Source: Ornithomonoglobus_A sp045537455 (GTDB lineage Bacteria; Bacillota; Clostridia; UBA1381). Taken from it: a stretch of 35,842 nucleotides of DNA. Location: positions 1 through 35,842 of the forward strand of contig JAZSPM010000066.1 of the NCBI GenBank assembly GCA_045537455.1. Direction: 5' to 3'. Under the pieces are notes generated by a model that worked only from the letters and a program-made list of their open reading frames with translations, did not search any database and was not told where the DNA came from. The translations under genes and the position numbers were made by a program. This document shows, one piece after another, positions 1-7,339 of this stretch (within the stretch, counting starts at the first letter, position 1; each line of letters starts with the position of its first letter).

Positions 1-430
1 AATCCTGTTCCTGCTGCATAGTTACACCCTAAGAATCCGCATAAATTATTTGTCGGTTTCAATGCCAACGCGACAGCAGGCTTGAAAACGATAATTATGC
101 GGTAAGGTAGTTTCACTCCCTGAAAGTTTAAATCTCGATTGCGCCAACGCCACAGGGAGTGTAACACCTTAAAATCGATAATAGGTCAAATTCAATAGAA
201 TTTAAAGAAATTTGAGACAAAAAGTATCAGGGTAAGGTCTTAACACTACTGAAATTTTTTAGGTCGAAAATATTCTAAGAATTAAAGACGATTGAGACCT
301 CAAAAAACGATTATATGCGTTAATCCAAGCCTCAAGGCAGGGTTCAGAGACAAAACAATTCGGGGTAAGGTAGGTACACCACCCTGAAAAGTTAATCTCT
401 CGAGCCGAAAAGAAAAGCCCTATGGTAAGA
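1..430. repeat. Non-coding region with interspersed imperfect repeats and hairpins
   Basis: No plausible gene is seen. A motif starting GGTAAGGT and followed by a TNNCAC(T/C)NCCTGAA-like tail recurs at about 101-123, 231-250 and 364-388, with periods of 130 and 133 bp. An inverted copy at 153-170 pairs with 104-122 to make a long hairpin. Other inverted pairs are 10-16 with 74-80 (CCTGCTG/CAGCAGG) and 37-49 with 91-102 (CCGCATAA arms). The 8-mer GCCAACGC occurs at 64-71 and 143-150. A related core forms the terminator hairpin at 35251-35273, so the motif belongs to this element. Iteron-like origin, oriT accessory region or element-specific repeat are all possible. Confidence 0.55.
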
Positions 431-722
431 CCTTAAAATCGATTTATAAGAACAAGCGAAGGTACGAGAAAGCACCTGACGGGGCGCCCCGAGGAACGAA
501 AAGTACGAGAAAATGATAGAAACAGGATAAAGCTTGGTGCGTTATCCGCTCCAAGCCCCCTTACATCGCCGTGCGAAGCCCGGCGGAGAGTTTCTAAAAT
601 GCATCTGCTGGTGCTGTGTTGGTGTCTGTTATGCCATCTGACCGCATTGTATAAGGGTGCAGTAGGTGTAATAACAGGTGTCTTCAAAATTACAAATTTT
701 TTTAAGATTGGAGTGTGAAATT
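431..722 (+). other. Candidate origin of transfer (oriT) upstream of relaxase
   Basis: This stretch is more GC-rich than its surroundings and directly precedes the relaxase gene, the usual oriT position. It holds a perfect 12-bp palindrome CGGGGCGCCCCG (480-491), direct repeats GTACGAGAAA at 462-471 and 503-512, interlocking inverted repeats GGATAA (525-530)/TTATCC (542-547) and GCTTGG (532-537)/CCAAGC (551-556), and CGCCG (567-571)/CGGCG (581-585). The nick site cannot be assigned. The functional call is inference from position and palindrome density. The final 13 bp hold the relaxase ribosome binding site GGAG at 710-713. Confidence 0.45.
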
Positions 723-1843
723 ATGAGTAAAGTTGTTATAAGAACACATTATTCTGTGGGTGGCAAATCAGTCGGCGGAGGGTTCACAAATTATATTGCA
801 AGAAGAGACAGAGTTGACAAAACAATTAACGCAAGAAGGTCGGAGGTCTTTCCTAAATATGCTGCGGAGAGACCGGGAGTTATTACGATGGGCGAACACG
901 GTTTATTTGGTCAGGAGGACTATGTTAATCTGCGTAAAGCTTCAGAAGAAATATATAATCATAAAGGAATCGTCTGGCAACAAGTTATATCTCTCAGACA
1001 AACTGATGCAGAAAGACTTGGATATGATACGCCGGATGCATGGAGAAATCTTCTCAGGTCAAAGCAATTTAAGATCGCGTCCTACCACAGAATTCCTGCT
1101 GAAAATATGAAATGGTACGCAGCGTTTCATAAAGAGGAAGGACACTATCATGTGCATTTTATTCTCTTCAATAAAGAACCCGGCGGCGAATTTCTTTGTG
1201 CAAGAGATTACAACAGATACAAAGACTCATTTACAAAAACTATTTTCAAAGACGAACTAAAACAACTCTATGATGAAAAACAAACGCTCCGAGATAGAAT
1301 TATTGACGAAGTCAAGGAGAAAGTTAGTGAGTTTAAAGTTGATATTGGCGGAGCAAATGATGAATTTGCCCACGCCTTCAATGAGTTAAAATTCTCTCTC
1401 GATGGGTACTCCGGCAAGAGGAATTATAAATTCATTTCACATGAGCAAAAGGAAAAGGTCGATGCAGTTGTAAAAATTGTCTGCAAGGATGACAACCTCA
1501 AGAGTTGTATCGTCAGTGGTGTCAGCTGCAGCTTGCAAATCAAAGATACTATCGCAAGCATCCTGAGAAAAGCTTTGATGCCCTTGAGAAGAACAAAAAC
1601 TTCGAAAAGCGTCTGCAAAATGCCGTGCTTAAAACTGCATTAAAAGATAACAGACAAGGAAATGTTTATACAAATAAAATTGATGCATCTCCTGTCTTTG
1701 GTGACATTGTATTCAGTCTCTGTAAAATGTTTGAACAGTCAATACAGAAAGACATTGAGGAAGGCTTCACAAAATCAATTGTTGATTCTAAGGAAAGAAC
1801 AAAAGAGTACAGACGGGATCATGGTATGGGAATGCATATGTAA
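723..1843 (+). pseudogene. MobP-type relaxase, interrupted by one frameshift
   Basis: Relaxases nick oriT and pilot the transferred strand during conjugative mobilization. The N-terminal half matches Firmicutes MobP-clade (MobL/MobP3-like) relaxases: it opens MSKVVIRTHYS, has the FTNYIARRD segment, and carries the histidine cluster H-K-E-E-G-H-Y-H-V-H-F of the metal-binding 3H motif near residue 135. The start at 723 has GGAG nine bases upstream. The frame stays intact to about 1502 and then runs into unrelated sequence ending at 1643. The family-like C-terminus (LYRQWCQLQLANQRYYRKHPEKS...) continues in another frame from about 1502 to the stop at 1841-1843. One extra G at about 1502 (AAG-GAG-TTG) would restore a single protein of about 373 residues. 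It is therefore a recently broken gene or a sequencing indel. The possible RHH partner follows 27 bp downstream. Confidence 0.8.
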
Positions 1844-1870
1844 ATCTATAAAAGGAAGGTGAAATTTACT

Positions 1871-2227
1871 ATGAAAAGAGAAAAGATGACATTCAATGTG
1901 CCGCCTGCGGTACGAACTGAAATCAAAAATTATGTTAAGCTGCTCGGCTTTAAAAGTGAGAGTGACCTCTGCAACAAGGCCATCAATGAGTACCTTACCA
2001 AGCTGCATTATGAAGCAAACAGCGACAATATAAATAAGATTTTGGTTCAGGCGGTGGACTGTACCATAGAGCATCATGTGGACAGAGTGTCGGACATGCT
2101 CTTCAAGCTTGCCGTCAGCATTGAGAAACAAAATCTCATTGCCAGCGGTGAGTATGATGACTACTATGAAAGTTATATTGAAGAGGTCGCAATCGAAAAT
2201 GTTATGAAAAGACATGGAAGATTGTAA
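1871..2227 (+). CDS. Small relaxase-associated protein, possible ribbon-helix-helix
   Basis: A 118-residue protein directly downstream of the relaxase, with ribosome binding site AGGAAGGTG at about 1852-1860. Residues 1-45 (MKREKMTFNVPPAVRTEIKNYVKLLG, then SESDLCNKAINEYL) fit a ribbon-helix-helix fold: a short beta strand, then two helices with the spacing of CopG/Arc-type proteins. The rest is acidic and helical without a recognised domain. Such proteins are common auxiliary factors that bind oriT or repress mobilization operons. I infer a mobilization accessory or regulator role from context. The ATG at 1871 is preferred over the in-frame GTG at 1859 because of RBS spacing. A longer ORF on the opposite strand across this gene looks spurious. 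Confidence 0.6.
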   Translation: MKREKMTFNVPPAVRTEIKNYVKLLGFKSESDLCNKAINEYLTKLHYEANSDNINKILVQAVDCTIEHHVDRVSDMLFKLAVSIEKQNLIASGEYDDYYESYIEEVAIENVMKRHGRL

Positions 2228-2236
2228 AAACTTTCG

Positions 2237-2265
2237 TGGACTTCCTCTCTCTTCTGTGGTATGCT
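2237..2265 (+). promoter_or_regulatory. Extended -10 promoter, element type (copy A)
   Basis: TGGACT (2237-2242), a 17-bp spacer ending TGTGG, then TATGCT (2260-2265). The TGN before the -10 makes it an extended -10 promoter. The same arrangement occurs at 32741-32769 and 34565-34593. Confidence 0.6.
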
Positions 2266-2289
2266 TTGTCTCACCGGAGGTGAAATTAT

Positions 2290-2337
2290 ATGACAAAGCA
2301 TACAAATAACTTAAGGCGATTGTTAATTCGGTTTTAG
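2290..2337 (+). CDS. 15-residue leader peptide, copy A
   Basis: ATG at 2290 is preceded by a near-perfect ribosome binding site (GGAGGTGA, 2276-2283) six bases upstream. The product would be MTKHTNNLRRLLIRF. The copy B counterpart reads MGKHTEALRRLHFG, so start, RBS spacing and the KHT...LRRL core are conserved between diverged copies. The Arg-Arg codons are AGG CGA, often rare in low-GC Firmicutes. They form the 5' arm of the following hairpin, as expected for a leader peptide whose translation controls RNA folding. Confidence 0.55.
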   Translation: MTKHTNNLRRLLIRF

Positions 2338-2355
2338 AATTAGCAATCGCCTTTT
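2313..2355 (+). promoter_or_regulatory. Hairpin overlapping leader ORF (attenuator-like), copy A
   Basis: AAGGCGATTGTTAATTC (2313-2329) pairs with GAATTAGCAATCGCCTT (2337-2353) over 17 bp with one G-U pair and a 7-base loop, followed by only a short T run. The 5' arm is coding sequence of the leader ORF and its stop lies at the loop. Attenuation or a stalling sensor is inferred. Confidence 0.5.
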
Positions 2356-2504
2356 GAAATTAATAAGCTGAAACATTGACAACAAATTTTCAAAACTGTA
2401 TTCGGAAAATTTATTCGGTATATAATATTTGAGAAGACTAACTATTAAAATTCAATATTATTATATATTTAAAAAAAGCAAAAATATTTTCAATGCAATT
2501 CTTT

Positions 2505-3632
2505 CTAAAGCTTAATTTTTATATCCGCAATTTCGTTATTGCTTCCCAATCGCATGGGAAGCTCAAAGAATCCTACACCAGATGTAATGATCGAGTGCGT
2601 TTTTCCCGATGTGTGATGACCGTAAAAACATCCTTTTTTACTCGCTAAGCGTGTAAATAATGTAATTGGAAATAGTTGTCCTTTATGAGTATGACCGCAC
2701 AATACGAGGTCAACATTGTGTTTTACAGACTCAAAAATATTTTCAGGCTTATGGTCTATAACTACAATGGGTTTGTCGGAATCAGCTTTCGGAAGTATCT
2801 CAGTGATTTCAGTTCGTATGTTGTGTGCATCATCAGTTCTTCCAATTAGGTTAATTTTTGATAAGATTTTTGCATCGTTGTTAAGAAGCTTTATTCCGGC
2901 ATCCTTCATAAAGTATTTGAAAGGCTTGGTATTTACTTTTGGATCGTGATTTCCTGCAACAGCATATATTCCTTCCTTGGCTTTCAGTTTGCTGAATTCC
3001 TTACTAATTTCCTTAAGACGCGAAGAGTCTTCAAGCAGAAGATTATCTCCGTTAAAAATATCTCCTGCAATTACGACAATGTCCGGATTTAATCCATTAA
3101 TCTTTTCAACCATTTTGCGGATGTGGCTGACACCTACAAATGTGCCCAGATGAATATCACTCACAAGTGCTATTTTATAATCAGTATTTCCCTTTGATAA
3201 AGAAATGCTGTAAGGTTTTATTTTAATATCCTTTGTCCTTATATATCCATATAAAACAACAGCAATTGCTGATATTCCTGATAGAGCAACACCAATTGCC
3301 TTGATGGTTTTTGTTGCACAAAAAATCAGACATATAAATTCCCATATGAGGAGAATAAAAAGATAATACAAAATAAAGCAATTCAAAAAAGCTGATGTTT
3401 TCCTTAAACCTCGGTTTTTAATCTTAAACCGGAAGCCTTCCTTTGCTATAACCACAATTGCAATAATTGCAAATAATATATAAACCGCACCGTAAAGATG
3501 CGGTTTACCTGTAAGAAGGCACAATGCCGAGTTGGTTTCAAAAGCAGCAAAAAACATCAGTAGGGCGTATAGTAATGTTGATATTTGGGAGAAGTATTTC
3601 CCTGATATGATTTTTTTGAATTTTGTAGGCAT
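2505..3632 (-). CDS. Membrane-anchored metallophosphoesterase (YkuE/YaeI-like)
   Basis: A 375-residue protein with four or five hydrophobic segments in the first ~130 residues, then a calcineurin-like phosphoesterase domain. The metal-binding motifs are complete and in order: D159-x-H161 (SDIHLG), GD at 190-191, GNHD ending at about 230, and GHTH at 313-316. Relatives hydrolyse phosphoesters at the membrane, including lipid-linked substrates; the substrate here is unknown. The start at 3632 has AAAGGAGGT at ideal spacing; an in-frame start at 3698 would overlap the upstream gene and lacks an equal RBS. It is the last gene of a leftward operon driven from about 6080 and ends 65 bp from leader copy A. 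Confidence 0.85.
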   Translation of the reverse strand: MPTKFKKIISGKYFSQISTLLYALLMFFAAFETNSALCLLTGKPHLYGAVYILFAIIAIVVIAKEGFRFKIKNRGLRKTSAFLNCFILYYLFILLIWEFICLIFCATKTIKAIGVALSGISAIAVVLYGYIRTKDIKIKPYSISLSKGNTDYKIALVSDIHLGTFVGVSHIRKMVEKINGLNPDIVVIAGDIFNGDNLLLEDSSRLKEISKEFSKLKAKEGIYAVAGNHDPKVNTKPFKYFMKDAGIKLLNNDAKILSKINLIGRTDDAHNIRTEITEILPKADSDKPIVVIDHKPENIFESVKHNVDLVLCGHTHKGQLFPITLFTRLASKKGCFYGHHTSGKTHSIITSGVGFFELPMRLGSNNEIADIKIKL

Positions 3633-3667
3633 ATTTTTACCTCCTTTGCAGCATAGAATATGGTCTT

Positions 3668-4324
3668 TTAAAATAGTATAGTTCTTATAATATTCCACAT
3701 GCCATTTAATATGGCTTCATTTAAAATTCCAAGGGGTTTGCTTAAAGCACCTGTAATAACGCACAGAATTAACACTATTCTCCAGTAGCGTTGATACTGC
3801 CAGTAGAATTCACTTGCTTTATCCCACAGCTCGCCTAAGACCTTTGAACCGTCAAGAGGCGGTATTGGAACAAGATTAAACAGTCCCAAGCCAATATTTA
3901 CAATTGCAGAATATGTACAGAATTGACAAAGCACCCAAATAATTTGAGACGTGGGCGAACCTAATTTCATCAGTAGCCCTTCAATTATCAAGGAAATAAA
4001 TGCAATTATAAAATTCGTAACAGGTCCTGCAATCGAAACATATATAATTCCTTTTTTACGATCTCGATAGTACATAGGATTTATTGGCACAGGGTTTGCC
4101 CATCCAACATGGAAAAAGAGCATACAAAGTGCACCTATCGGGTCTAAATGCTTAAATGGATTGAGCGTAAGCCTTCCTGCGTTTTTTGCTGTCGGATCCC
4201 CAAGCTTATAGGACACCCACCCGTGTGCACATTCATGGCACACTATAGCAAGAAGTACAACAGGAGCAGTAAAGAGCAATGATTGTAGTTGCTCCTGAAA
4301 ATTCATAAATAGTCGCGAAAACAA
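3668..4324 (-). CDS. Site-2-type zinc metalloprotease (M50 family, YwhC-like)
   Basis: A 218-residue multi-pass membrane protein. HECAH at 30-34 is the HExxH zinc motif, AGPVTNF lies near 99-105, and PIPPLDG with Asp158 supplies the third zinc ligand, as in compact M50 site-2 proteases. Members cleave membrane substrates within the bilayer; the target here is unknown. The start is probably TTG at 4324, because GGAG sits upstream at useful spacing; the ATG at 4306 (residue 7) lacks an RBS. The gene lies 17 bp after the flavodoxin-like gene and 35 bp before the metallophosphoesterase, in one operon. Confidence 0.85.
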   Translation of the reverse strand: MFSRLFMNFQEQLQSLLFTAPVVLLAIVCHECAHGWVSYKLGDPTAKNAGRLTLNPFKHLDPIGALCMLFFHVGWANPVPINPMYYRDRKKGIIYVSIAGPVTNFIIAFISLIIEGLLMKLGSPTSQIIWVLCQFCTYSAIVNIGLGLFNLVPIPPLDGSKVLGELWDKASEFYWQYQRYWRIVLILCVITGALSKPLGILNEAILNGMWNIIRTILF

Positions 4325-4341
4325 TTAAGGTAACTCCAATC

Positions 4342-4848
4342 TTATTTTATTTTTCCTATAATAAAATTATATGCATTTTCAAAATCTTTTTCGTTCGGAT
4401 GCACATTTGAAAGCTCATCATCTAAAACAATTTTTTGTGCATATTTGTTATCAGGTTCTTCCTCCAATTTCAGTCTTGCAGCCCTGAGAACTTCATCAGG
4501 AAATTTTCCCTGACACATAAACATACCGAGATAATTACAGTCATCCGGCAAAAATGGCGTAATCTTATTTTCAACAGAATCACGGTAGCTAAGCTCCGGC
4601 TCCATTCCTGCGGTCACAAAAAACATAATAGTTTTGTTATGAAGCTCATCAAGAGCCTCCATTATTTTAAGAGGAACAGTTCCTTTATTCACACCAAAAC
4701 CCAATAAATATATGTCAGCAGTTAAAGATAATTCCTCACATGATAAGTCTGTAAGAATAGTTTCGCTCACCGGAAATTTATCGGCAATGCCGTGTGCTAA
4801 CTTTTCAGTATTTCCTGACAGACTTACATAGGCTATTTCATATTTCAT
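4342..4848 (-). CDS. Flavodoxin-like protein
   Basis: A 168-residue protein with a flavodoxin-type start: a beta strand then the phosphate-binding loop SLSGNTEKLA (residues 9-18), which binds FMN phosphate in this fold. The mid-region (YLLGFGVNKGTVP, then IMFFVTAGM) fits the second and third flavin loops. It is probably a soluble electron carrier or FMN-dependent redox partner; no partner enzyme is obvious in the operon. Some flavodoxin-like proteins of this size are named BilS, but the bilirubin-reductase partner is absent here, so I do not use that name. AAAGGAG lies upstream of the ATG at 4848. Confidence 0.75.
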   Translation of the reverse strand: MKYEIAYVSLSGNTEKLAHGIADKFPVSETILTDLSCEELSLTADIYLLGFGVNKGTVPLKIMEALDELHNKTIMFFVTAGMEPELSYRDSVENKITPFLPDDCNYLGMFMCQGKFPDEVLRAARLKLEEEPDNKYAQKIVLDDELSNVHPNEKDFENAYNFIIGKIK

Positions 4849-4865
4849 AGATATTTGCTCCTTTG

Positions 4866-5282
4866 TTATGATTTTTTTCTCATTTTACTTTTACATACTC
4901 TGCAGGTTATTTCAATTTTGCCTTTACCCTTGGGAACTCTGCACCAATTTTTACATTGTTTGCACTTGAAATATTTGTATTCTTTTCGTTCCTTCCACAT
5001 TCTCTTTCGGATATTTAATCCATTTTTGAATTTTCTATGCATTTCCATATAAGAATTCAGTTCATTATTACGGGCATACACATTTTTAGAAAAGCAACGA
5101 AAATACGACCATATCAGCAGTACAATTGCAAGGGAATGAAATATTGTCTGCCGTGTGAAAGCCGAAATCAAAAAGCATATTAATGAAAAAATCATCATTT
5201 TCTTTGACAATTCATCCATACCGTATCGACCCTGCATCCATCCCTGCATTTTATAATTCAAGTTTTCAAAAAAGTTTCTCAT
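4866..5282 (-). CDS. Membrane protein with C-terminal zinc ribbon, function unknown
   Basis: 138 residues. A short polar N-terminus (MQGWMQGRYGMDELS) precedes two close hydrophobic stretches at about 28-60, then a basic linker, then CKQC (about 107-110) and CRVC (about 128-131), which form a zinc-ribbon-like four-cysteine site in a lysine-rich tail. The architecture recurs in Clostridia without a known function. The RBS GGAGG lies inside the last codons of the upstream gene, whose stop is 5 bp before this ATG, so the two are translationally linked. Confidence 0.7.
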   Translation of the reverse strand: MRNFFENLNYKMQGWMQGRYGMDELSKKMMIFSLICFLISAFTRQTIFHSLAIVLLIWSYFRCFSKNVYARNNELNSYMEMHRKFKNGLNIRKRMWKERKEYKYFKCKQCKNWCRVPKGKGKIEITCRVCKSKMRKKS

Positions 5283-5287
5283 TTACT

Positions 5288-5950
5288 TCAGCCTCCAAGC
5301 TTTACTATATTAAATTCCATATTGGGATATATCTTCCTTACTTTTTCATCCGGATAATGTTTATCTATGTATTTCCAGAATTTATTAGAGGGTTTAACAC
5401 TTTTGAGCCGTTTGCTCATTCGCCAAACAACGCAGGCAGATAATATACTGTCAAAAACAATAAATACTAAGCTTACCCAAGTAAGAATAATGCCGTATTC
5501 ATTGGGAATCATTTCAATGAAATTTGATAATCTTGGATATAAATCCTTTACCCACAAAAGTGTCAACAATCCCCAGAACAAGCAATACAACAAATTGATT
5601 CTTCCGTTTAAGTTTAGTGGGAAGTTTTTGTAGTTCCACGAAACAGAACCTAACATTTTTTCCTGGAATACACTACACACATACTCGTAAATGCCGCCAA
5701 TTGCGGCACCGCAGGCAATAATGCCCAAATCCCGCATATCGTTAAACCATGATAACGAAAGTGTCATAACGAGTGCTCCAAAGCCGTACACAAGGTTAAA
5801 AGGTCCGTAAACCAAACCTTTTCGACTCTCAAACTTTTTAAACCTGAACCGACACCAAATTGTTTCAATTACAACACCGATAAAACATCCTATAAAAAAT
5901 ATCCAGAATTGTTTGTAAAAATTAAGTCCTGCTGCAAAAGACTGATTCAT
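5288..5950 (-). CDS. PF06541 putative ABC-transporter permease-like membrane protein
   Basis: A 220-residue protein with about six hydrophobic segments. The signature near the N-terminus (IGVVIETIWCRFRFKKFESRK, then GLVYGPFNLVYGFGAL) is typical of PF06541, a family labelled putative ABC transporter permease, without established function. A second, longer member is encoded at 11388-12125 in the same regulon, which suggests the family's role matters to this stress programme. GGAGGT precedes the ATG at 5950, and a 28-residue membrane peptide gene ends 13 bp upstream. Confidence 0.75.
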   Translation of the reverse strand: MNQSFAAGLNFYKQFWIFFIGCFIGVVIETIWCRFRFKKFESRKGLVYGPFNLVYGFGALVMTLSLSWFNDMRDLGIIACGAAIGGIYEYVCSVFQEKMLGSVSWNYKNFPLNLNGRINLLYCLFWGLLTLLWVKDLYPRLSNFIEMIPNEYGIILTWVSLVFIVFDSILSACVVWRMSKRLKSVKPSNKFWKYIDKHYPDEKVRKIYPNMEFNIVKLGG

Positions 5951-5963
5951 ATTGTACCTCCAA

Positions 5964-6050
5964 TTAATTCATTAATGCAGAATATATACACATCAAAAGC
6001 ATAAGAACTGCCAACACTCCGGCAATTATTCTTGTTACAGTTTTTTTCAT
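5964..6050 (-). CDS. 28-residue single-pass membrane peptide
   Basis: A short ORF with AAAGGAG nine bases before the ATG at 6050, giving MKKTVTRIIAGVLAVLMLLM followed by CIYSALMN. A positively charged start and one hydrophobic helix make it a likely inner-membrane small protein. It is the first gene after the leftward regulon promoter (6079-6111) and is followed after 13 bp by the PF06541 gene. No homologue is recognised. RBS quality, promoter proximity and operon spacing argue for a real gene. Confidence 0.6.
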   Translation of the reverse strand: MKKTVTRIIAGVLAVLMLLMCIYSALMN

Positions 6051-6078
6051 TTGATGATTCTCCTTTGCGTTTTTTACG

Positions 6079-6111
6079 ATTATAAATTAAATTTCTAAAC
6101 TGAAACTAAAC
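6079..6111 (-). promoter_or_regulatory. Regulon promoter 1: response-regulator box plus -10
   Basis: On the minus strand, GTTTAGTTTCAGTTTA (6096-6111), an 11-bp spacer, then a perfect TATAAT (6079-6084). It drives the leftward operon 6050 to 2505. The box is back to back with promoter 2, 6 bp away. Confidence 0.8.
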
Positions 6112-6117
6112 AACGAA

Positions 6118-6150
6118 GTTTATTTTCAGTTTATTTTTTTAGCGTATTTT
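6118..6150 (+). promoter_or_regulatory. Regulon promoter 2
   Basis: GTTTATTTTCAGTTTA (6118-6133), an 11-bp spacer, then TATTTT (6145-6150). It drives the permease/glycosyltransferase pair at 6185-8439. Confidence 0.75.
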
Positions 6151-6184
6151 ATTAAGTGAAAATTTACACAAAGGGTGAACGATA

Positions 6185-7339
6185 TTGAATTTAAATTTGA
6201 AAAAGAAAACTTTTATAAAAATCATAGCTTGTGTGTTTTCTTTATTTTTGTGTATGACATATTGGGATGTGGCGGTTAAGCTTTTAAAGAATGTATTTAA
6301 TGCAGCGAGTCCGATATTTGTGGGTTTAATAACAGCTTATCTCCTTAATATTTTGATGTCTTTTTATGAACGCCACTACTTCAAAATAAAATCTCAGTCA
6401 AAAACATTTATTAAAATACGAAGAATAACCTGTGTACTTGCGGCACTGATAACATTAATCGGTATAATTGCTGTTGTTATCTGGCTGGTTATTCCTGAAC
6501 TTATATCTTGTATTAAACTATTAGCAGCAGATATTCCTCCTGCAATAGATAAACTGCTAAAAAACGAGCAAATTACAAATCTTTTGCCTAAAGATATAAT
6601 TGATAAGCTTACATCTGTAAATTGGCAAAAGCATCTTGTCGATAATGCAAAATCCTTAACAATCGGCATCAGTGACGCTGCCGGAACAATTGTCTCTGCT
6701 GTTTCATCAGTCGGCTCCGGAGTAATTACTTTTGTAATAGGACTTGTTTTCTCAATCTATATGCTTTTAGGCAAGGAAAAGCTTCAATCACAGTGTAAAC
6801 GCCTGCTTTCAGTTCTTTTCCCTCAAAAGGTATATGAAGGAATTTATCATGTGGCAGATATTTTGAATGATAGTTTTCACCGCTACATAGTAGGACAATG
6901 TACGGAAGCAATTATTTTAGGTACTCTGTGTGTAATCGGTATGTGGATTTTCAGACTGCCATATGCAATGATGATAGGAACTCTGATAGGATTTACTGCT
7001 TTAATTCCGATAGCCGGAGCTTACATAGGTGCCACAGTCGGTGCAATCATGATATTTACTGTTTCACCGATGAAAGCATTATTCTTTATTATTTTTATCA
7101 TAATTCTGCAGCAAATTGAGGGCAACCTGATATATCCTAAGGTTGTTGGTAAATCAATAGGTCTGCCTGCACTTATAGTTTTATGTGCTATCACAGTAGG
7201 AGGCAGACTTATGGGCATAGGCGGTATGCTTATCGGTGTGCCTATTGCATCTGCACTTTACACATTGCTCAGAGAATATATGAACAAAAAAGAAAAATAT
7301 ATAGGGAAAGAAATAAGTGAGGGAAAACAAATAGTATGA
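6185..7339 (+). CDS. AI-2E-family membrane permease
   Basis: A 384-residue polytopic protein of the AI-2E transporter family (PF01594, YdbI/YtvI/TqsA type). Early hydrophobic hairpins are followed by a soluble, amphipathic segment (about 110-160), then the conserved C-terminal helices with IPIAGAYIGA, then QQIEGNLIYPKVVGKSIGL and a glycine-rich GGRLMGIGGMLIGVPIAS. Family members export small molecules or act as ion antiporters; the substrate here is unknown. The start is a TTG at 6185 with AAAGGGTG upstream. The 3' end overlaps the next ATG by four bases (ATGA), indicating translational coupling to the lipid glycosyltransferase. Confidence 0.85.
   Translation: MNLNLKKKTFIKIIACVFSLFLCMTYWDVAVKLLKNVFNAASPIFVGLITAYLLNILMSFYERHYFKIKSQSKTFIKIRRITCVLAALITLIGIIAVVIWLVIPELISCIKLLAADIPPAIDKLLKNEQITNLLPKDIIDKLTSVNWQKHLVDNAKSLTIGISDAAGTIVSAVSSVGSGVITFVIGLVFSIYMLLGKEKLQSQCKRLLSVLFPQKVYEGIYHVADILNDSFHRYIVGQCTEAIILGTLCVIGMWIFRLPYAMMIGTLIGFTALIPIAGAYIGATVGAIMIFTVSPMKALFFIIFIIILQQIEGNLIYPKVVGKSIGLPALIVLCAITVGGRLMGIGGMLIGVPIASALYTLLREYMNKKEKYIGKEISEGKQIV

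Larger units (their letters stand above)
2228..2440 (+). repeat. Element leader, copy A (direct repeat of 32727-32935)
   Basis: This region aligns along nearly its whole length with 32727-32935. Both copies contain, in order, an extended -10 promoter, a strong ribosome binding site with a tiny ORF, a hairpin, a TTGACA element, two TATTCG repeats and a stretch of 24 identical bases (2413-2436 here, 32912-32935 there). Similarity stops exactly at the ribosome binding site that in copy B serves the tyrosine recombinase. In copy A no recombinase follows, only about 65 bp of AT-rich DNA and then the 3' end of a chromosomal gene. Copy A therefore looks like a leader that has lost, or been separated from, its recombinase gene. 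Confidence 0.8.

Noticed and set aside
433..687. 84-residue ORF on the minus strand ahead of the relaxase
   Set aside because: No ribosome binding site or recognisable domain; it lies across the palindromes of the candidate oriT and looks like a chance frame in GC-richer DNA.
1775..2305. 176-residue minus-strand ORF opposite the small relaxase-associated gene
   Set aside because: It is antisense to a better-supported gene with a good RBS and crosses leader copy A; composition is not protein-like.
2413..2436. The 24 identical bases at the ends of copies A and B as attL/attR core
   Set aside because: The repeats extend about 200 bp further with many differences, and the orientation relative to the recombinase is wrong for a simple single insertion. 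Kept only as one hypothesis.
4342..4848. Naming the flavodoxin-like protein BilS
   Set aside because: Size and fold are compatible, but no BilR-type reductase is adjacent and I cannot run a family-specific profile.
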